Of a DNA stretch of 5,010 bases, positions 1-5,010 are shown piece by piece. Numbering within the stretch: the stretch's first letter is position 1; the number at the start of each line of letters is the position of its first letter. Source of the stretch: Akkermansia sp. GTDB lineage: Bacteria; Verrucomicrobiota; Verrucomicrobiia; Verrucomicrobiales; Akkermansiaceae. The stretch is from contig JAIFNK010000236.1 in assembly GCA_020047775.1 (NCBI GenBank), positions 1-5,010 on the forward strand, read 5' to 3'. The notes beneath the pieces are model-generated. The model had not been told where the DNA came from, searched no databases, and saw only the letters and a list, made by a program, of their open reading frames with translations. A program made the position numbers and the translations under genes.

Positions 1-169
1 ATCCACCGGCGGGAAACCGAAAAATCATGCGCCAATTCCGCTAGAAATCGGTCAGTTCCGGCGATTCCCAACTCCGTGTGAGAAATGCGGGCTAGGGCTG
101 GTGGACCACCCCAAGACGAACAACCAAACCCTGGTCGCAAGGAACAAGGCCCCGGAAAGTATTGAGAAA

Positions 170-934
170 TCACCTGGTGCGTGAAGCGGCCTCGGCCTCC
201 CGCCGCTCCCGATCGCGGCGGAGGCGGCTGAGAGAAACCCGGGGCCGCAGCAACCAGCGCCCAAACAGCCAACCCGCGAGGCCGCCGCCGAAATGGCAGG
301 CATGCCCCATCTCAAACCAACCGCTCATCCCGTGATGGACCATCCAGTTTCCCAGGACTAAAAATCCGGGAACACCCAAGGCGGGATTGCACAGGGCCAG
401 AGTCAGTTCCGCAACGAGGATTCCAAGTCCGAGACTTTTCCCGGAAACGGGCAGGGGCATCATTCTCGACTGCGGCGAGAGGGTGGTCAAAAGAATCAAC
501 ACCGCCACCCCGCCGCCGGACATCCCGACCAGCAACGGGGATCCCGCCGCGCCCGGGGCGAGCGCAAGGTGCCCGAGGCCGCCACCCACGATGCCCAGAG
601 GGATCGCTTTCATCACGGTCGCCCCGTCTGTCATATTCTCGATTCGTGCCCCGATGAGCAACAGGAACAATGCGTTCAAGCCGGCGTGCCACCAGTTGCC
701 ATGGAGAAATCCGTAAGTGAAAAGCTGCCAGATCTTGCCTGAGAAGACTCCCTCACGGCTCAGCCCCAGCCATTCATACCACGACCAGACAGGCTGCCGG
801 TGGGGTCCGCCGAAGGCTGTTACCAGCACCTCGATTCCCAAAACCGTGGCAACCCAAGCCCAGCAAACCGGCGAGTGGCGGAGTTGGGACAGGTTCCGCC
901 TCGCATTGGAAAACGGTCCGTCAGTCGAGGTCAT
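170..934 (-). CDS. Rhomboid-family intramembrane serine protease
   Basis: This 254-residue polytopic membrane protein should cleave transmembrane substrates within the lipid bilayer; its substrate cannot be inferred. The rhomboid hallmarks are all visible. A W-x-LFTYGFLHGNWWH segment (about 69-83) leads into H83-x3-N87, the oxyanion-side His/Asn pair. The nucleophile motif is GMSGG, with S139 as the likely catalytic serine. H214, in HFGGGLAG, is the likely catalytic histidine in the last membrane helix. Hydrophobic segments near 22-42, 84-97, 109-127, 133-151, 165-181 and 211-229 fit a six-helix rhomboid core. The tail (230-254) is rich in Arg and Glu and probably cytoplasmic. No extra soluble domain is present. 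The start is the ATG at 934, with only a weak GGA upstream. The gene begins 28 bases after nuoC on the same strand, so co-transcription with nuoB-nuoC is plausible. The catalytic residues are intact, so an inactive pseudoprotease is unlikely. Confidence 0.9.
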   Translation of the reverse strand: MTSTDGPFSNARRNLSQLRHSPVCWAWVATVLGIEVLVTAFGGPHRQPVWSWYEWLGLSREGVFSGKIWQLFTYGFLHGNWWHAGLNALFLLLIGARIENMTDGATVMKAIPLGIVGGGLGHLALAPGAAGSPLLVGMSGGGVAVLILLTTLSPQSRMMPLPVSGKSLGLGILVAELTLALCNPALGVPGFLVLGNWMVHHGMSGWFEMGHACHFGGGLAGWLFGRWLLRPRVSLSRLRRDRERREAEAASRTR

Positions 935-962
935 GACGGTGTCCGTTTTTGCCCGATAAAAT

Positions 963-1532
963 TCACTCCACCACGTGGGCCCGAGGCTCGCGGCGGGCGA
1001 CGTCCTCGCCGCCGGCGCTGGTCACGAATGGACCGCCTTCCAGCGGGGCCACGCCGGTGAACGCCACGTCCGGCATGTCCGTCGGCCGGCCAGCCAGCGG
1101 AAAATCCTTCCGCAGCGGGAAAAACGGATAGCCCTCCCACATCAGGATGCGCTTCAGGTTCGGGTGACCGGAAAACGGAATGCCCATCATGTCCCAAACC
1201 TCGCGCTCATGCCAATCCGCGCCAAGCCAGATGTCCGTCGCCGACGGCACTGTCTCGTCCTCGCCGACCTTCGTTTTGATGCGCAGGTGCTTGGAATCGT
1301 CCAAAGTGGCGATTTCATAAACCATCTCGAAGCGCGGATCCTCGCCGAAGTGATCGACGCTGGAAATATCCAGAATCATCTCGTAGCCGAGGTCCTTGTG
1401 GCATTTCGCCAACACGTCGTGCAGGGAGCCGAGCTCGACACTGACGGTCTGCTCGCCGCGGAATTCGAGGGTTCCCAGGACTTTTTCCCCGAAAACTTCG
1501 CGGAGCTTGGTGGCATCGGCTGCTGCTGACAT
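963..1532 (-). CDS. nuoC: NADH-quinone oxidoreductase subunit C (complex I 30 kDa subunit)
   Basis: NuoC is a peripheral-arm subunit of respiratory complex I, on the cytoplasmic face beside NuoD and NuoB; it carries no cofactor. The 189-residue length is normal for an unfused NuoC, so this is not the NuoCD fusion found in Escherichia coli. The family signature runs from about 108 to 130: HEREVWDMMGIPF, then SGHPNLKRIL, followed by EGYPFFPLRKDFPL (133-145). An N-terminal domain with the D-x-SSVDHF segment (about 55-62) precedes it. The C-terminal tail after residue 150 is Gly/Pro-rich and charged. The start is the ATG at 1532, 22 bases after the nuoB stop, with no clear Shine-Dalgarno sequence (the upstream bases are TTTTAAGAA). 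It is probably translated from a nuoB-nuoC message. In most bacteria nuoD follows nuoC; here a rhomboid gene follows instead. Confidence 0.95.
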   Translation of the reverse strand: MSAAADATKLREVFGEKVLGTLEFRGEQTVSVELGSLHDVLAKCHKDLGYEMILDISSVDHFGEDPRFEMVYEIATLDDSKHLRIKTKVGEDETVPSATDIWLGADWHEREVWDMMGIPFSGHPNLKRILMWEGYPFFPLRKDFPLAGRPTDMPDVAFTGVAPLEGGPFVTSAGGEDVARREPRAHVVE

Positions 1533-1554
1533 TTCTTAAAATCGGTTGGGGGAT

Positions 1555-2091
1555 TCAGGCCATCTCGTCCATGAACGTCCGCTTCTGATCCATCGTGGAA
1601 TGCTCTCCCTCGATCTTCGTTTGCAGCTTCATCAGCCCTTCGATCAAAGCCTCGGGCCGCGGCGGGCAGCCGGAAATATAGACATCCACCGGGATCAATT
1701 TATCGATGCCCTGAAGCACCGCGTAGCTGCGATACATGCCGCCGGACGAGGCGCAGGCGCCCATCGCGATACACCATTTCGGCTCCGGCATCTGGTCCCA
1801 GACGCGCTTCACGGCCAGTGCCATCTTGTAAGTCACCGTGCCGGAAACGATCAAAACATCCGCTTGCCGCGGAGAAAACCGCATCACCTCCATGCCGAAG
1901 CGGGAAATGTCGAAGCGGCTCGACGCCGTTGCCATCAGCTCGATCGCGCAGCAGGCGAGGCCCATCGGCATCGGCCAGAGCGAGTTCTTGCGCATCCAGT
2001 TGATGGCCGCATCCACGCGGGTGATGATCACGTTGCCCTCGATTTTCGAATCGTAGGCCGTGTGGAGGGTGCTTGGGGATGGACTGACCAT
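1555..2091 (-). CDS. nuoB: NADH-quinone oxidoreductase subunit B (cluster N2 subunit)
   Basis: NuoB (178 residues) carries the [4Fe-4S] cluster N2, which passes electrons to quinone at the junction between the peripheral and membrane arms of complex I. The expected ligands are present: the tandem pair C47-C48 in [11 protein letters not shown]113 in [11 protein letters not shown], and C142 in SGCPPRPE. C107 is an additional cysteine. Other family landmarks are [24 protein letters not shown] written across 58-81 in two conserved blocks, and SGTVTYKMA (83-91). Length and motif order are those of an intact subunit. The first ~20 residues and the last ~18 are the least conserved part. The start is the ATG at 2091, with no recognisable Shine-Dalgarno sequence. 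Upstream lies vapC instead of nuoA, and a perfect CRP-type palindrome sits 54 bases before the start codon, suggesting that nuoB begins its own transcription unit. Confidence 0.97.
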   Translation of the reverse strand: MVSPSPSTLHTAYDSKIEGNVIITRVDAAINWMRKNSLWPMPMGLACCAIELMATASSRFDISRFGMEVMRFSPRQADVLIVSGTVTYKMALAVKRVWDQMPEPKWCIAMGACASSGGMYRSYAVLQGIDKLIPVDVYISGCPPRPEALIEGLMKLQTKIEGEHSTMDQKRTFMDEMA

Positions 2092-2145
2092 GTTGGATTG
2101 CTCGTTGCGTCGGACCTTGTGCCCGCACTACCCGTCGCTCAAGTC

Positions 2146-2167
2146 GATTGTGAAATTTTTCACAATC
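2146..2167. promoter_or_regulatory. Perfect CRP/FNR-superfamily-type palindromic operator upstream of nuoB
   Basis: The arms GATTGTGAAA and TTTCACAATC are exact reverse complements separated by TT. The core fits TGTGA-N6-TCACA, the binding pattern of CRP-type regulators, at every specified base. It begins 6 bases after the vapC stop, and its centre lies about 65 bases before the nuoB ATG. A class II activator centred near -41.5 would put the transcript start about 24 bases before nuoB. I see only a poor -10 candidate (TAGTGC, 2130-2125 on the minus strand), so repression or another architecture is possible. With no T-run after it on the minus strand, it is a poor terminator. The pattern is seen; the regulator is inferred. 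Confidence 0.6.
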
Positions 2168-2173
2168 CGGGAT

Positions 2174-2599
2174 TCACAGTGGATTTTTCCACGCAAGCCC
2201 TGCGAAACGGGAAAAATCCGCATCATTTGAGTAGAGAGTCGCCCGGTTTTGAATGGCGTAGGCCGCCAATACCGCATCGGATACCAGTGCGCCGGAACCC
2301 ATGGCCGCATCCATCAGATTCATAACCTGCTCGAAATGATTCGGTGCCGGGATCAACACCCGGGCTTGTGGCAACTCCAGCCATCCCGCCACCACCGCCC
2401 GCGCCTTGGCTAACGGAACCGTGGCGGCACCCAGGCGGTTGTTCGTGGCAATGCGGACAAACCCGAGGCAGATTTCGTAGGGCAAACCGACCAGTTCCTC
2501 GCCGTTCATCACTCCGGCCCACCAAGTGGCTACCTTTTGATACTGGGGAACATGCGGGTTGTAGGCGTAAAGCAGAAGATTGAGGTCAGGAAGAATCAT
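2174..2599 (-). CDS. vapC: VapC-type PIN-domain ribonuclease toxin
   Basis: This is the toxin of a type II toxin-antitoxin module: a PIN-domain, metal-dependent ribonuclease. VapC proteins typically cut tRNA or rRNA, but the target here cannot be read from sequence. The 141-residue protein begins MILPDLNLLLYAYNP, typical of the mycobacterial-type VapC subfamily. Candidate acidic metal ligands are D5, E42 (in PYEICLGFVRI), D108 (in LVSDAVLAAYA) and D126/D128 (in SNDADFSRF). It ends with the subfamily's F-x-GL-x-W-x-NPL. I chose the ATG at 2599 because MILPD is the family N-terminus and because it overlaps the vapB stop as ATGA, giving translational coupling. A longer in-frame start at 2635 would add 12 residues lying wholly inside vapB and is unlikely. 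The frame is intact and the acidic residues are retained, so the toxin is probably functional. Confidence 0.92.
   Translation of the reverse strand: MILPDLNLLLYAYNPHVPQYQKVATWWAGVMNGEELVGLPYEICLGFVRIATNNRLGAATVPLAKARAVVAGWLELPQARVLIPAPNHFEQVMNLMDAAMGSGALVSDAVLAAYAIQNRATLYSNDADFSRFAGLAWKNPL
2181..2219. repeat. Inverted repeat inside the vapC 3' end
   Basis: GGATTTTTCC (2181-2190) and GGAAAAATCC (2210-2219) are exact reverse complements 19 bases apart. The left copy is also the middle of a smaller palindrome, GTGGA-TTTT-TCCAC (2179-2192). Both copies encode conserved vapC residues (WKNP and DFS), so protein constraint may explain them. The transcript could nevertheless fold here, just upstream of the palindrome at 2146-2167. 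Confidence 0.4.
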
Positions 2600-2847
2600 G
2601 ACTGGATTTCCGAAATCGTTTCTTCGTCCTCCCACTCATCCGCCAGACGGTTCATGCTGGTTTCAAGCAACTGCCGTGGAAATGGCGCGGTAAACAGCGG
2701 TTTCAGACGCACCTCCCGGGGGCCGCTCCGGGTCAGGGACCTGCGGATGGATTGGTTTAAAACTTCTTTGAAAGACATGCCGGTTCTCAAGGTTTCCTCT
2801 TTGAGAAGAGCCTCTGTATCCGGGTCGATGGTTACAGTCGTTCGCAT
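2596..2847 (-). CDS. vapB: VapB-type ribbon-helix-helix antitoxin
   Basis: This is the cognate antitoxin of the downstream VapC: it binds DNA at its own promoter and neutralises the toxin. The 83-residue protein opens with MRTTVTIDPD, a ribbon-helix-helix beta strand (about 1-8), followed by two predicted helices (10-22 and 25-38) around TGMSFKEVLNQSIRR. This is the pattern of antitoxins paired with this VapC subfamily. The C-terminal half holds a basic linker and an acidic segment, LADEWEDEETISEIQ (68-82), the usual toxin-wrapping region. Its TGA overlaps the vapC ATG by 4 bases (ATGA), so it is the first gene of a coupled two-gene operon. The start is the ATG at 2847. No Shine-Dalgarno sequence precedes it, and a promoter lies so close that the message may be leaderless. 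Autorepression through the repeats at 2851-2887 is inferred. Confidence 0.88.
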   Translation of the reverse strand: MRTTVTIDPDTEALLKEETLRTGMSFKEVLNQSIRRSLTRSGPREVRLKPLFTAPFPRQLLETSMNRLADEWEDEETISEIQS

Positions 2848-2850
2848 CTT

Positions 2851-2887
2851 GCAATCATGACATCATCCAGATTGCTGTCAAGATTGC
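2851..2887. promoter_or_regulatory. Operator-like repeat cluster in the vapBC promoter
   Basis: The hexamer GCAATC (2851-2856) recurs as its reverse complement GATTGC at 2870-2875 and again at 2882-2887, with 12 bases between the starts of the last two. A small dyad, ATGA-CA-TCAT (2857-2866), fills the space beside the first copy. The copies lie upstream of the -35 hexamer, between -35 and -10, and immediately downstream of the -10. That is a suitable layout for ribbon-helix-helix dimers binding cooperatively and blocking RNA polymerase. The repeats are seen; VapB or VapBC binding is inferred from how such modules are normally autoregulated. Confidence 0.5.
2854..2881 (-). promoter_or_regulatory. 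Candidate sigma-70-type promoter of vapBC
   Basis: On the minus strand a perfect -35 hexamer, TTGACA (2881-2876), is followed after 16 bases by CATGAT (2859-2854), which matches TATAAT at four of six positions. A start 7 bases beyond the -10 would fall on the A of the vapB ATG at 2847, giving a leaderless transcript. The spacing and the perfect -35 make this the best promoter candidate in the window. Confidence 0.55.
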
Positions 2888-2890
2888 ATC

Positions 2891-2900
2891 AAAAGGAGGT
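2891..2900 (+). other. Consensus Shine-Dalgarno sequence without a start codon
   Basis: AAAAGGAGGT is a full match to the anti-Shine-Dalgarno tail of 16S rRNA. However, no ATG, GTG or TTG lies within the usual 4-12 bases downstream, and no in-frame ATG, GTG or TTG for cimA occurs between it and 2974. It sits 74 bases before the cimA ATG and outside the vapB promoter hexamers. It may be chance, a ribosome standby site in the cimA leader, or a relic of a lost small gene. Confidence 0.3.
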
Positions 2901-2973
2901 CGCCGATCAATTTCGCCCGTCGCTTCTCCCTTGCCCATCCGTCCGCCGCGCCCTAAGTTCCGCGCCCCTGCCG

Positions 2974-4542
2974 ATGAGCTCCAAACCTGTATTTCTCTAC
3001 GACACAACCCTGCGCGATGGCACCCAGGGCGAAGGATTCCAACTTTCCGGCCTCGACAAGCTCCGGATCGCCCAGCGGCTCGACGAATTCGGCATCGACT
3101 ACATCGAAGGCGGCTGGCCGGGCTCGAATCCCAAGGACATCGAATTTTTCCGCGAGGCGAAGAACCTCAAGCTCAAGCACGCCAAGCTCGCCGCCTTCGG
3201 CTCCACCCGCCGCGCGGACACGCCGGTCGAAGAAGATCCGCAGGTCCGCTTGCTGCTGGAGGCCGAGACGCCGGTCGTCACCATTTTCGGAAAAAGCTGG
3301 GAACTCCAAGTCACCGAAGTTCTCCGCACCACCGTCGAGGAAAACCAGGCGATGATCCGCGACACCGTTGCACATTTGGTCAAGCACGGCCGCGAAGTCA
3401 TCTACGACGCCGAGCACTTTTTCGACGGTTACAAGGATTCTGCCGAACACGCTCTCGCCACCCTACAAGCCGCCGCCGAGGGCGGAGCCGCCTGCCTCGT
3501 CCTCTGCGACACCAACGGCGGCACGCTTCCCTCCGAGATCACAGAAATCTGCCAGGCGGTGATGAAACGCCTGCCGGGAACTCCAATCGGCATCCACACG
3601 CACAACGACTGCGAGCTCGCCGTCGCCAACGCCATCGCCGCCGTCCGTGCCGGAGCCAACCAAATCCAGGGCACCATCAACGGCTACGGCGAGCGCACCG
3701 GAAACTGCAACCTCACCTCCGTCATTCCCATCCTCCAGCTCAAGATGGACATGCCGGTCGTCCCGCACCTCGAACAACTCCGCGATCTCTCGTATTTCGT
3801 GGACGACGTTTCGAACAACCCGCACTTCGCCCGCGCCGCCTTCGTCGGCCGCACCGCCTTCGCCCACAAGGGCGGCATGCACGTGAACGCCGTGCAAAAA
3901 CTCGCCCGTAGCTACGAGCACATCGTCCCCGGCAGCGTCGGGAATGCCCAAAACATCCTCGTTTCCGAACTCAGCGGCCAGTCGAACATCCTTGTCAAAG
4001 CCGCCGAGCTCGGCCTCCCGCTGGAAAAAGGTTCGCCCGAAGCCAGTGCCATCCTCCACCGCGTCAAGGAACTCGAAAACGAAGGCTACTCCTACGAGGC
4101 CGCCGGTGGTTCCTTGGAAATCCTCATCCGCCGCGAGCTCGGGACCTACGTGAAATCCTTCGACATCAAGGAATACCACACCAGCTTCCGCCAATACCGC
4201 GACGGCCACCCGCCGGTCTGCGAGGCCACCGTCAAACTCACCGTGGATGGCACGCCCGAGCTCAACGTCGCCGAAGGCCACGGCGTCATCAACTCGCTCG
4301 ACCTCGCGCTGCGCAAATCGCTGCTGCCTTTCTATCCGGAAATTTCCGGTGTCTCGCTCGTCGATTACAAGGTCCGCATCCTCGACGGCCACGACGCCAC
4401 CGCCGCGAAAACCCGCGTGCTCATCGTCTCCACCGACGGCGAATCCACCTGGGGCACCGTCGGCGTCTCGGAAAACATCATTGAAGCCAGCTGGCTCGCG
4501 CTCGTGGACGGCATCGACCTTTTCCTCCAGCGCAGGAAATAA
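2974..4542 (+). CDS. cimA: Citramalate synthase (isoleucine biosynthesis)
   Basis: CimA condenses pyruvate with acetyl-CoA to (R)-citramalate, the first step of the threonine-independent pathway to 2-oxobutyrate and isoleucine, in the cytoplasm. The 522-residue length fits the long CimA family. The N-terminal catalytic barrel starts FLYDTTLRDGTQGEGF (7-22, with R14 and D15), then YIEGGWPGSNPKD (43-55). GIHTHNDCELAVANA (206-220) supplies the metal-binding H208 and H210, followed by NGYGERTGNCNL (236-247). FAHKGGMHVNAV (296-307) belongs to the accessory region. From about 390 to the end lies a LeuA-type C-terminal regulatory domain, usually the site of isoleucine feedback. The GGW and GSNPKD segments favour citramalate over 2-isopropylmalate synthase. 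The in-frame ATG at 2857 would add 39 low-complexity residues and overlap the vapB promoter, so I chose 2974, where family similarity starts. No Shine-Dalgarno sequence directly precedes it. The gene stands alone, divergent from vapB, with strong G/C preference at third codon positions. Confidence 0.93.
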   Translation: MSSKPVFLYDTTLRDGTQGEGFQLSGLDKLRIAQRLDEFGIDYIEGGWPGSNPKDIEFFREAKNLKLKHAKLAAFGSTRRADTPVEEDPQVRLLLEAETPVVTIFGKSWELQVTEVLRTTVEENQAMIRDTVAHLVKHGREVIYDAEHFFDGYKDSAEHALATLQAAAEGGAACLVLCDTNGGTLPSEITEICQAVMKRLPGTPIGIHTHNDCELAVANAIAAVRAGANQIQGTINGYGERTGNCNLTSVIPILQLKMDMPVVPHLEQLRDLSYFVDDVSNNPHFARAAFVGRTAFAHKGGMHVNAVQKLARSYEHIVPGSVGNAQNILVSELSGQSNILVKAAELGLPLEKGSPEASAILHRVKELENEGYSYEAAGGSLEILIRRELGTYVKSFDIKEYHTSFRQYRDGHPPVCEATVKLTVDGTPELNVAEGHGVINSLDLALRKSLLPFYPEISGVSLVDYKVRILDGHDATAAKTRVLIVSTDGESTWGTVGVSENIIEASWLALVDGIDLFLQRRK

Positions 4543-4546
4543 GGGG

Positions 4547-4565
4547 GATGGACGTCTCGTCCATC
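4547..4565 (+). terminator. Tight hairpin just after cimA, possible terminator
   Basis: GATGGACG and CGTCCATC form a perfect 8-base-pair stem closed by a three-base TCT loop, beginning 4 bases after the cimA stop. Position and stability fit a transcript 3' end. No T-run follows (the next bases are TGGCCAGTG), so it is not a classical intrinsic terminator. It may act as an RNA-stabilising end structure or lie between the two convergent genes as a bidirectional barrier. Confidence 0.45.
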
Positions 4566-4584
4566 TGGCCAGTGAAACGTGAAA

Positions 4585-4598
4585 GCGAAGCGCGAAGC
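4585..4598. repeat. Tandem 7-base repeat in the cimA downstream gap
   Basis: GCGAAGC occurs twice in direct succession. It lies in the 107-base gap between the convergent cimA and nitronate monooxygenase-family genes, 20 bases beyond the hairpin at 4547-4565. The gap contains no gene. Whether this stretch is a copy of a dispersed repeat cannot be told from one window. Confidence 0.3.
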
Positions 4599-4649
4599 TC
4601 CAATCTTCCTCCCCCGCATCGGCCTCGCGGAAAAAAGTGTCCGCGCTGC

Positions 4650-5010
4650 TTATGCCAGCAGCCGCTCGATCACATCCGCGGCGGTGTAGCTTTCGCGTCC
4701 TGCCAGCAGCGACTCCCGCACCGCGTCGAGATCATCGCCGATGGTGATCAGTTGCGGCTCCAGGTTTCCATGGCGGATCTGCGGGATGCCGGCGGACGCG
4801 GCGAGTGAGTTGCACAAACAAACCCGGCCCGCGGTGTGCGACGGATCACCGCCTTTCGCGATGTAAGCTTCCTCGGGCTCCGCCGAGCAACGGAAGCCGA
4901 CGCCGCCGTCGGGCTTCTGATACATTTCCCGCAGCACCCCGAGATCGCACACGCGGCCGCGCTCTTGATAGACGGCGGGATCGGCGATGCTTCCCGCCAC
5001 CTGGGCGACC
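4650..5010 (-). CDS. Nitronate monooxygenase-family protein (2-nitropropane dioxygenase-like), C-terminal part
   Basis: Only the last ~120 residues lie in the window; the 5' end is beyond base 5010. The frame reads VAQVAGSIADP straight from the edge, so the GTG at 5000 is an internal valine codon and not a start. The segment resembles the C-terminal region of the larger nitronate monooxygenase-type flavoproteins, FMN-dependent barrel enzymes that oxidise alkyl nitronates. Landmarks are GRVCDLGVLREMY, GFRCSAEP, and GRVCLCNSLAASAGIPQIR followed by EPQLITIGDDL. Four cysteines (GRVCDL, FRCSAEP and the CLC pair) are conspicuous. The FMN-binding and catalytic regions lie outside the window, so activity cannot be assessed, and many members of this family have unknown substrates. 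The gene ends with TAA and converges on cimA across a 107-base gap. Recognition rests on motif memory of the tail alone. Confidence 0.72.
   Translation of the reverse strand, partial: VAQVAGSIADPAVYQERGRVCDLGVLREMYQKPDGGVGFRCSAEPEEAYIAKGGDPSHTAGRVCLCNSLAASAGIPQIRHGNLEPQLITIGDDLDAVRESLLAGRESYTAADVIERLLA

Noticed and set aside
100..110. Small dyad GGTGG-A-CCACC downstream of the rhomboid gene as a terminator
   Set aside because: The single-base centre leaves a poor hairpin once a loop is allowed, and no T-run follows on the minus strand.
52..315. 87-residue minus-strand frame beyond the rhomboid stop
   Set aside because: It overlaps the rhomboid 3' end in another frame and its product shows no recognisable features, so bases 1-169 are left without a gene.
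2146..2167. The 22-base palindrome as an intrinsic terminator of vapBC
   Set aside because: No T-run follows it on the minus strand and its stem is A/T-rich. The exact CRP-type half-sites make an operator the better reading, although RNA folding is not excluded.
1546..2325. 259-residue open frame on the plus strand across nuoB
   Set aside because: It lies opposite nuoB, whose cysteine ligands and motifs are unmistakable, and continues into the vapC end. Its His/Arg-rich product is typical of an antisense shadow.
2600..2635. Longer start for VapC at 2635
   Set aside because: The 12 extra residues are read entirely inside vapB in another frame, while the family N-terminus MILPD coincides with the ATGA overlap.
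2857..2973. 39-residue N-terminal extension of CimA from the ATG at 2857
   Set aside because: The extension resembles no part of the family and overlaps the vapB promoter. Family similarity begins right after the ATG at 2974.
2931..3911. 326-residue plus-strand frame overlapping cimA
   Set aside because: It is a shifted reading of cimA with an Arg/Pro-rich product and no domain, while the cimA frame carries all the family motifs.
3463..4392. Long 309-residue open frame on the minus strand inside cimA
   Set aside because: It is a mirror frame produced by the strong third-position G/C bias of cimA. Its translation is a repetitive run of Val, Gly, Asp and Glu with no recognisable domain.

Overview
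The window reads as a GC-rich bacterial chromosome segment with six genes, five of them complete. The protein sequences (NuoB/NuoC, the citramalate synthase and the VapC subtype) and the near absence of Shine-Dalgarno sequences before the starts would fit Verrucomicrobiota. That placement is an inference from general resemblance, not a search result. It looks like ordinary housekeeping sequence with a toxin-antitoxin pair wedged into it; I see no CRISPR array, RNA gene, insertion sequence or obviously new multi-gene system.

Layout. Bases 1-169 lie downstream of the first gene and hold nothing I can support. On the minus strand, reading right to left, come vapB (2847-2596), vapC (2599-2174), nuoB (2091-1555), nuoC (1532-963) and a rhomboid-family protease gene (934-170). 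The plus strand carries cimA (2974-4542), divergent from vapB. A nitronate monooxygenase-family gene on the minus strand (from beyond 5010 down to 4650) converges on cimA and is cut by the window edge. All gaps are short: 28, 22, 82, 126 and 107 bases, with a 4-base overlap between vapB and vapC.

How the genes work together. NuoB and NuoC belong to the peripheral arm of respiratory complex I. NuoB holds the ligands of cluster N2, the last iron-sulfur centre before quinone. Neither nuoA nor nuoD is adjacent, so this is a split or rearranged nuo locus. The rhomboid gene lies 28 bases behind nuoC on the same strand and may be co-transcribed. VapB and VapC form a self-contained type II toxin-antitoxin module with an ATGA coupling overlap and a repeat-rich promoter. 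CimA makes citramalate from pyruvate and acetyl-CoA, the first step of the threonine-independent route to isoleucine.

The most notable non-coding element is a perfect inverted repeat at 2146-2167, between vapC and nuoB. It matches the CRP/FNR-superfamily pattern TGTGA-N6-TCACA exactly and may regulate nuoB-nuoC. Other noteworthy signals are a predicted leaderless vapB transcript, a perfect Shine-Dalgarno sequence with no start codon behind it (2891-2900), and a tight hairpin just after cimA.
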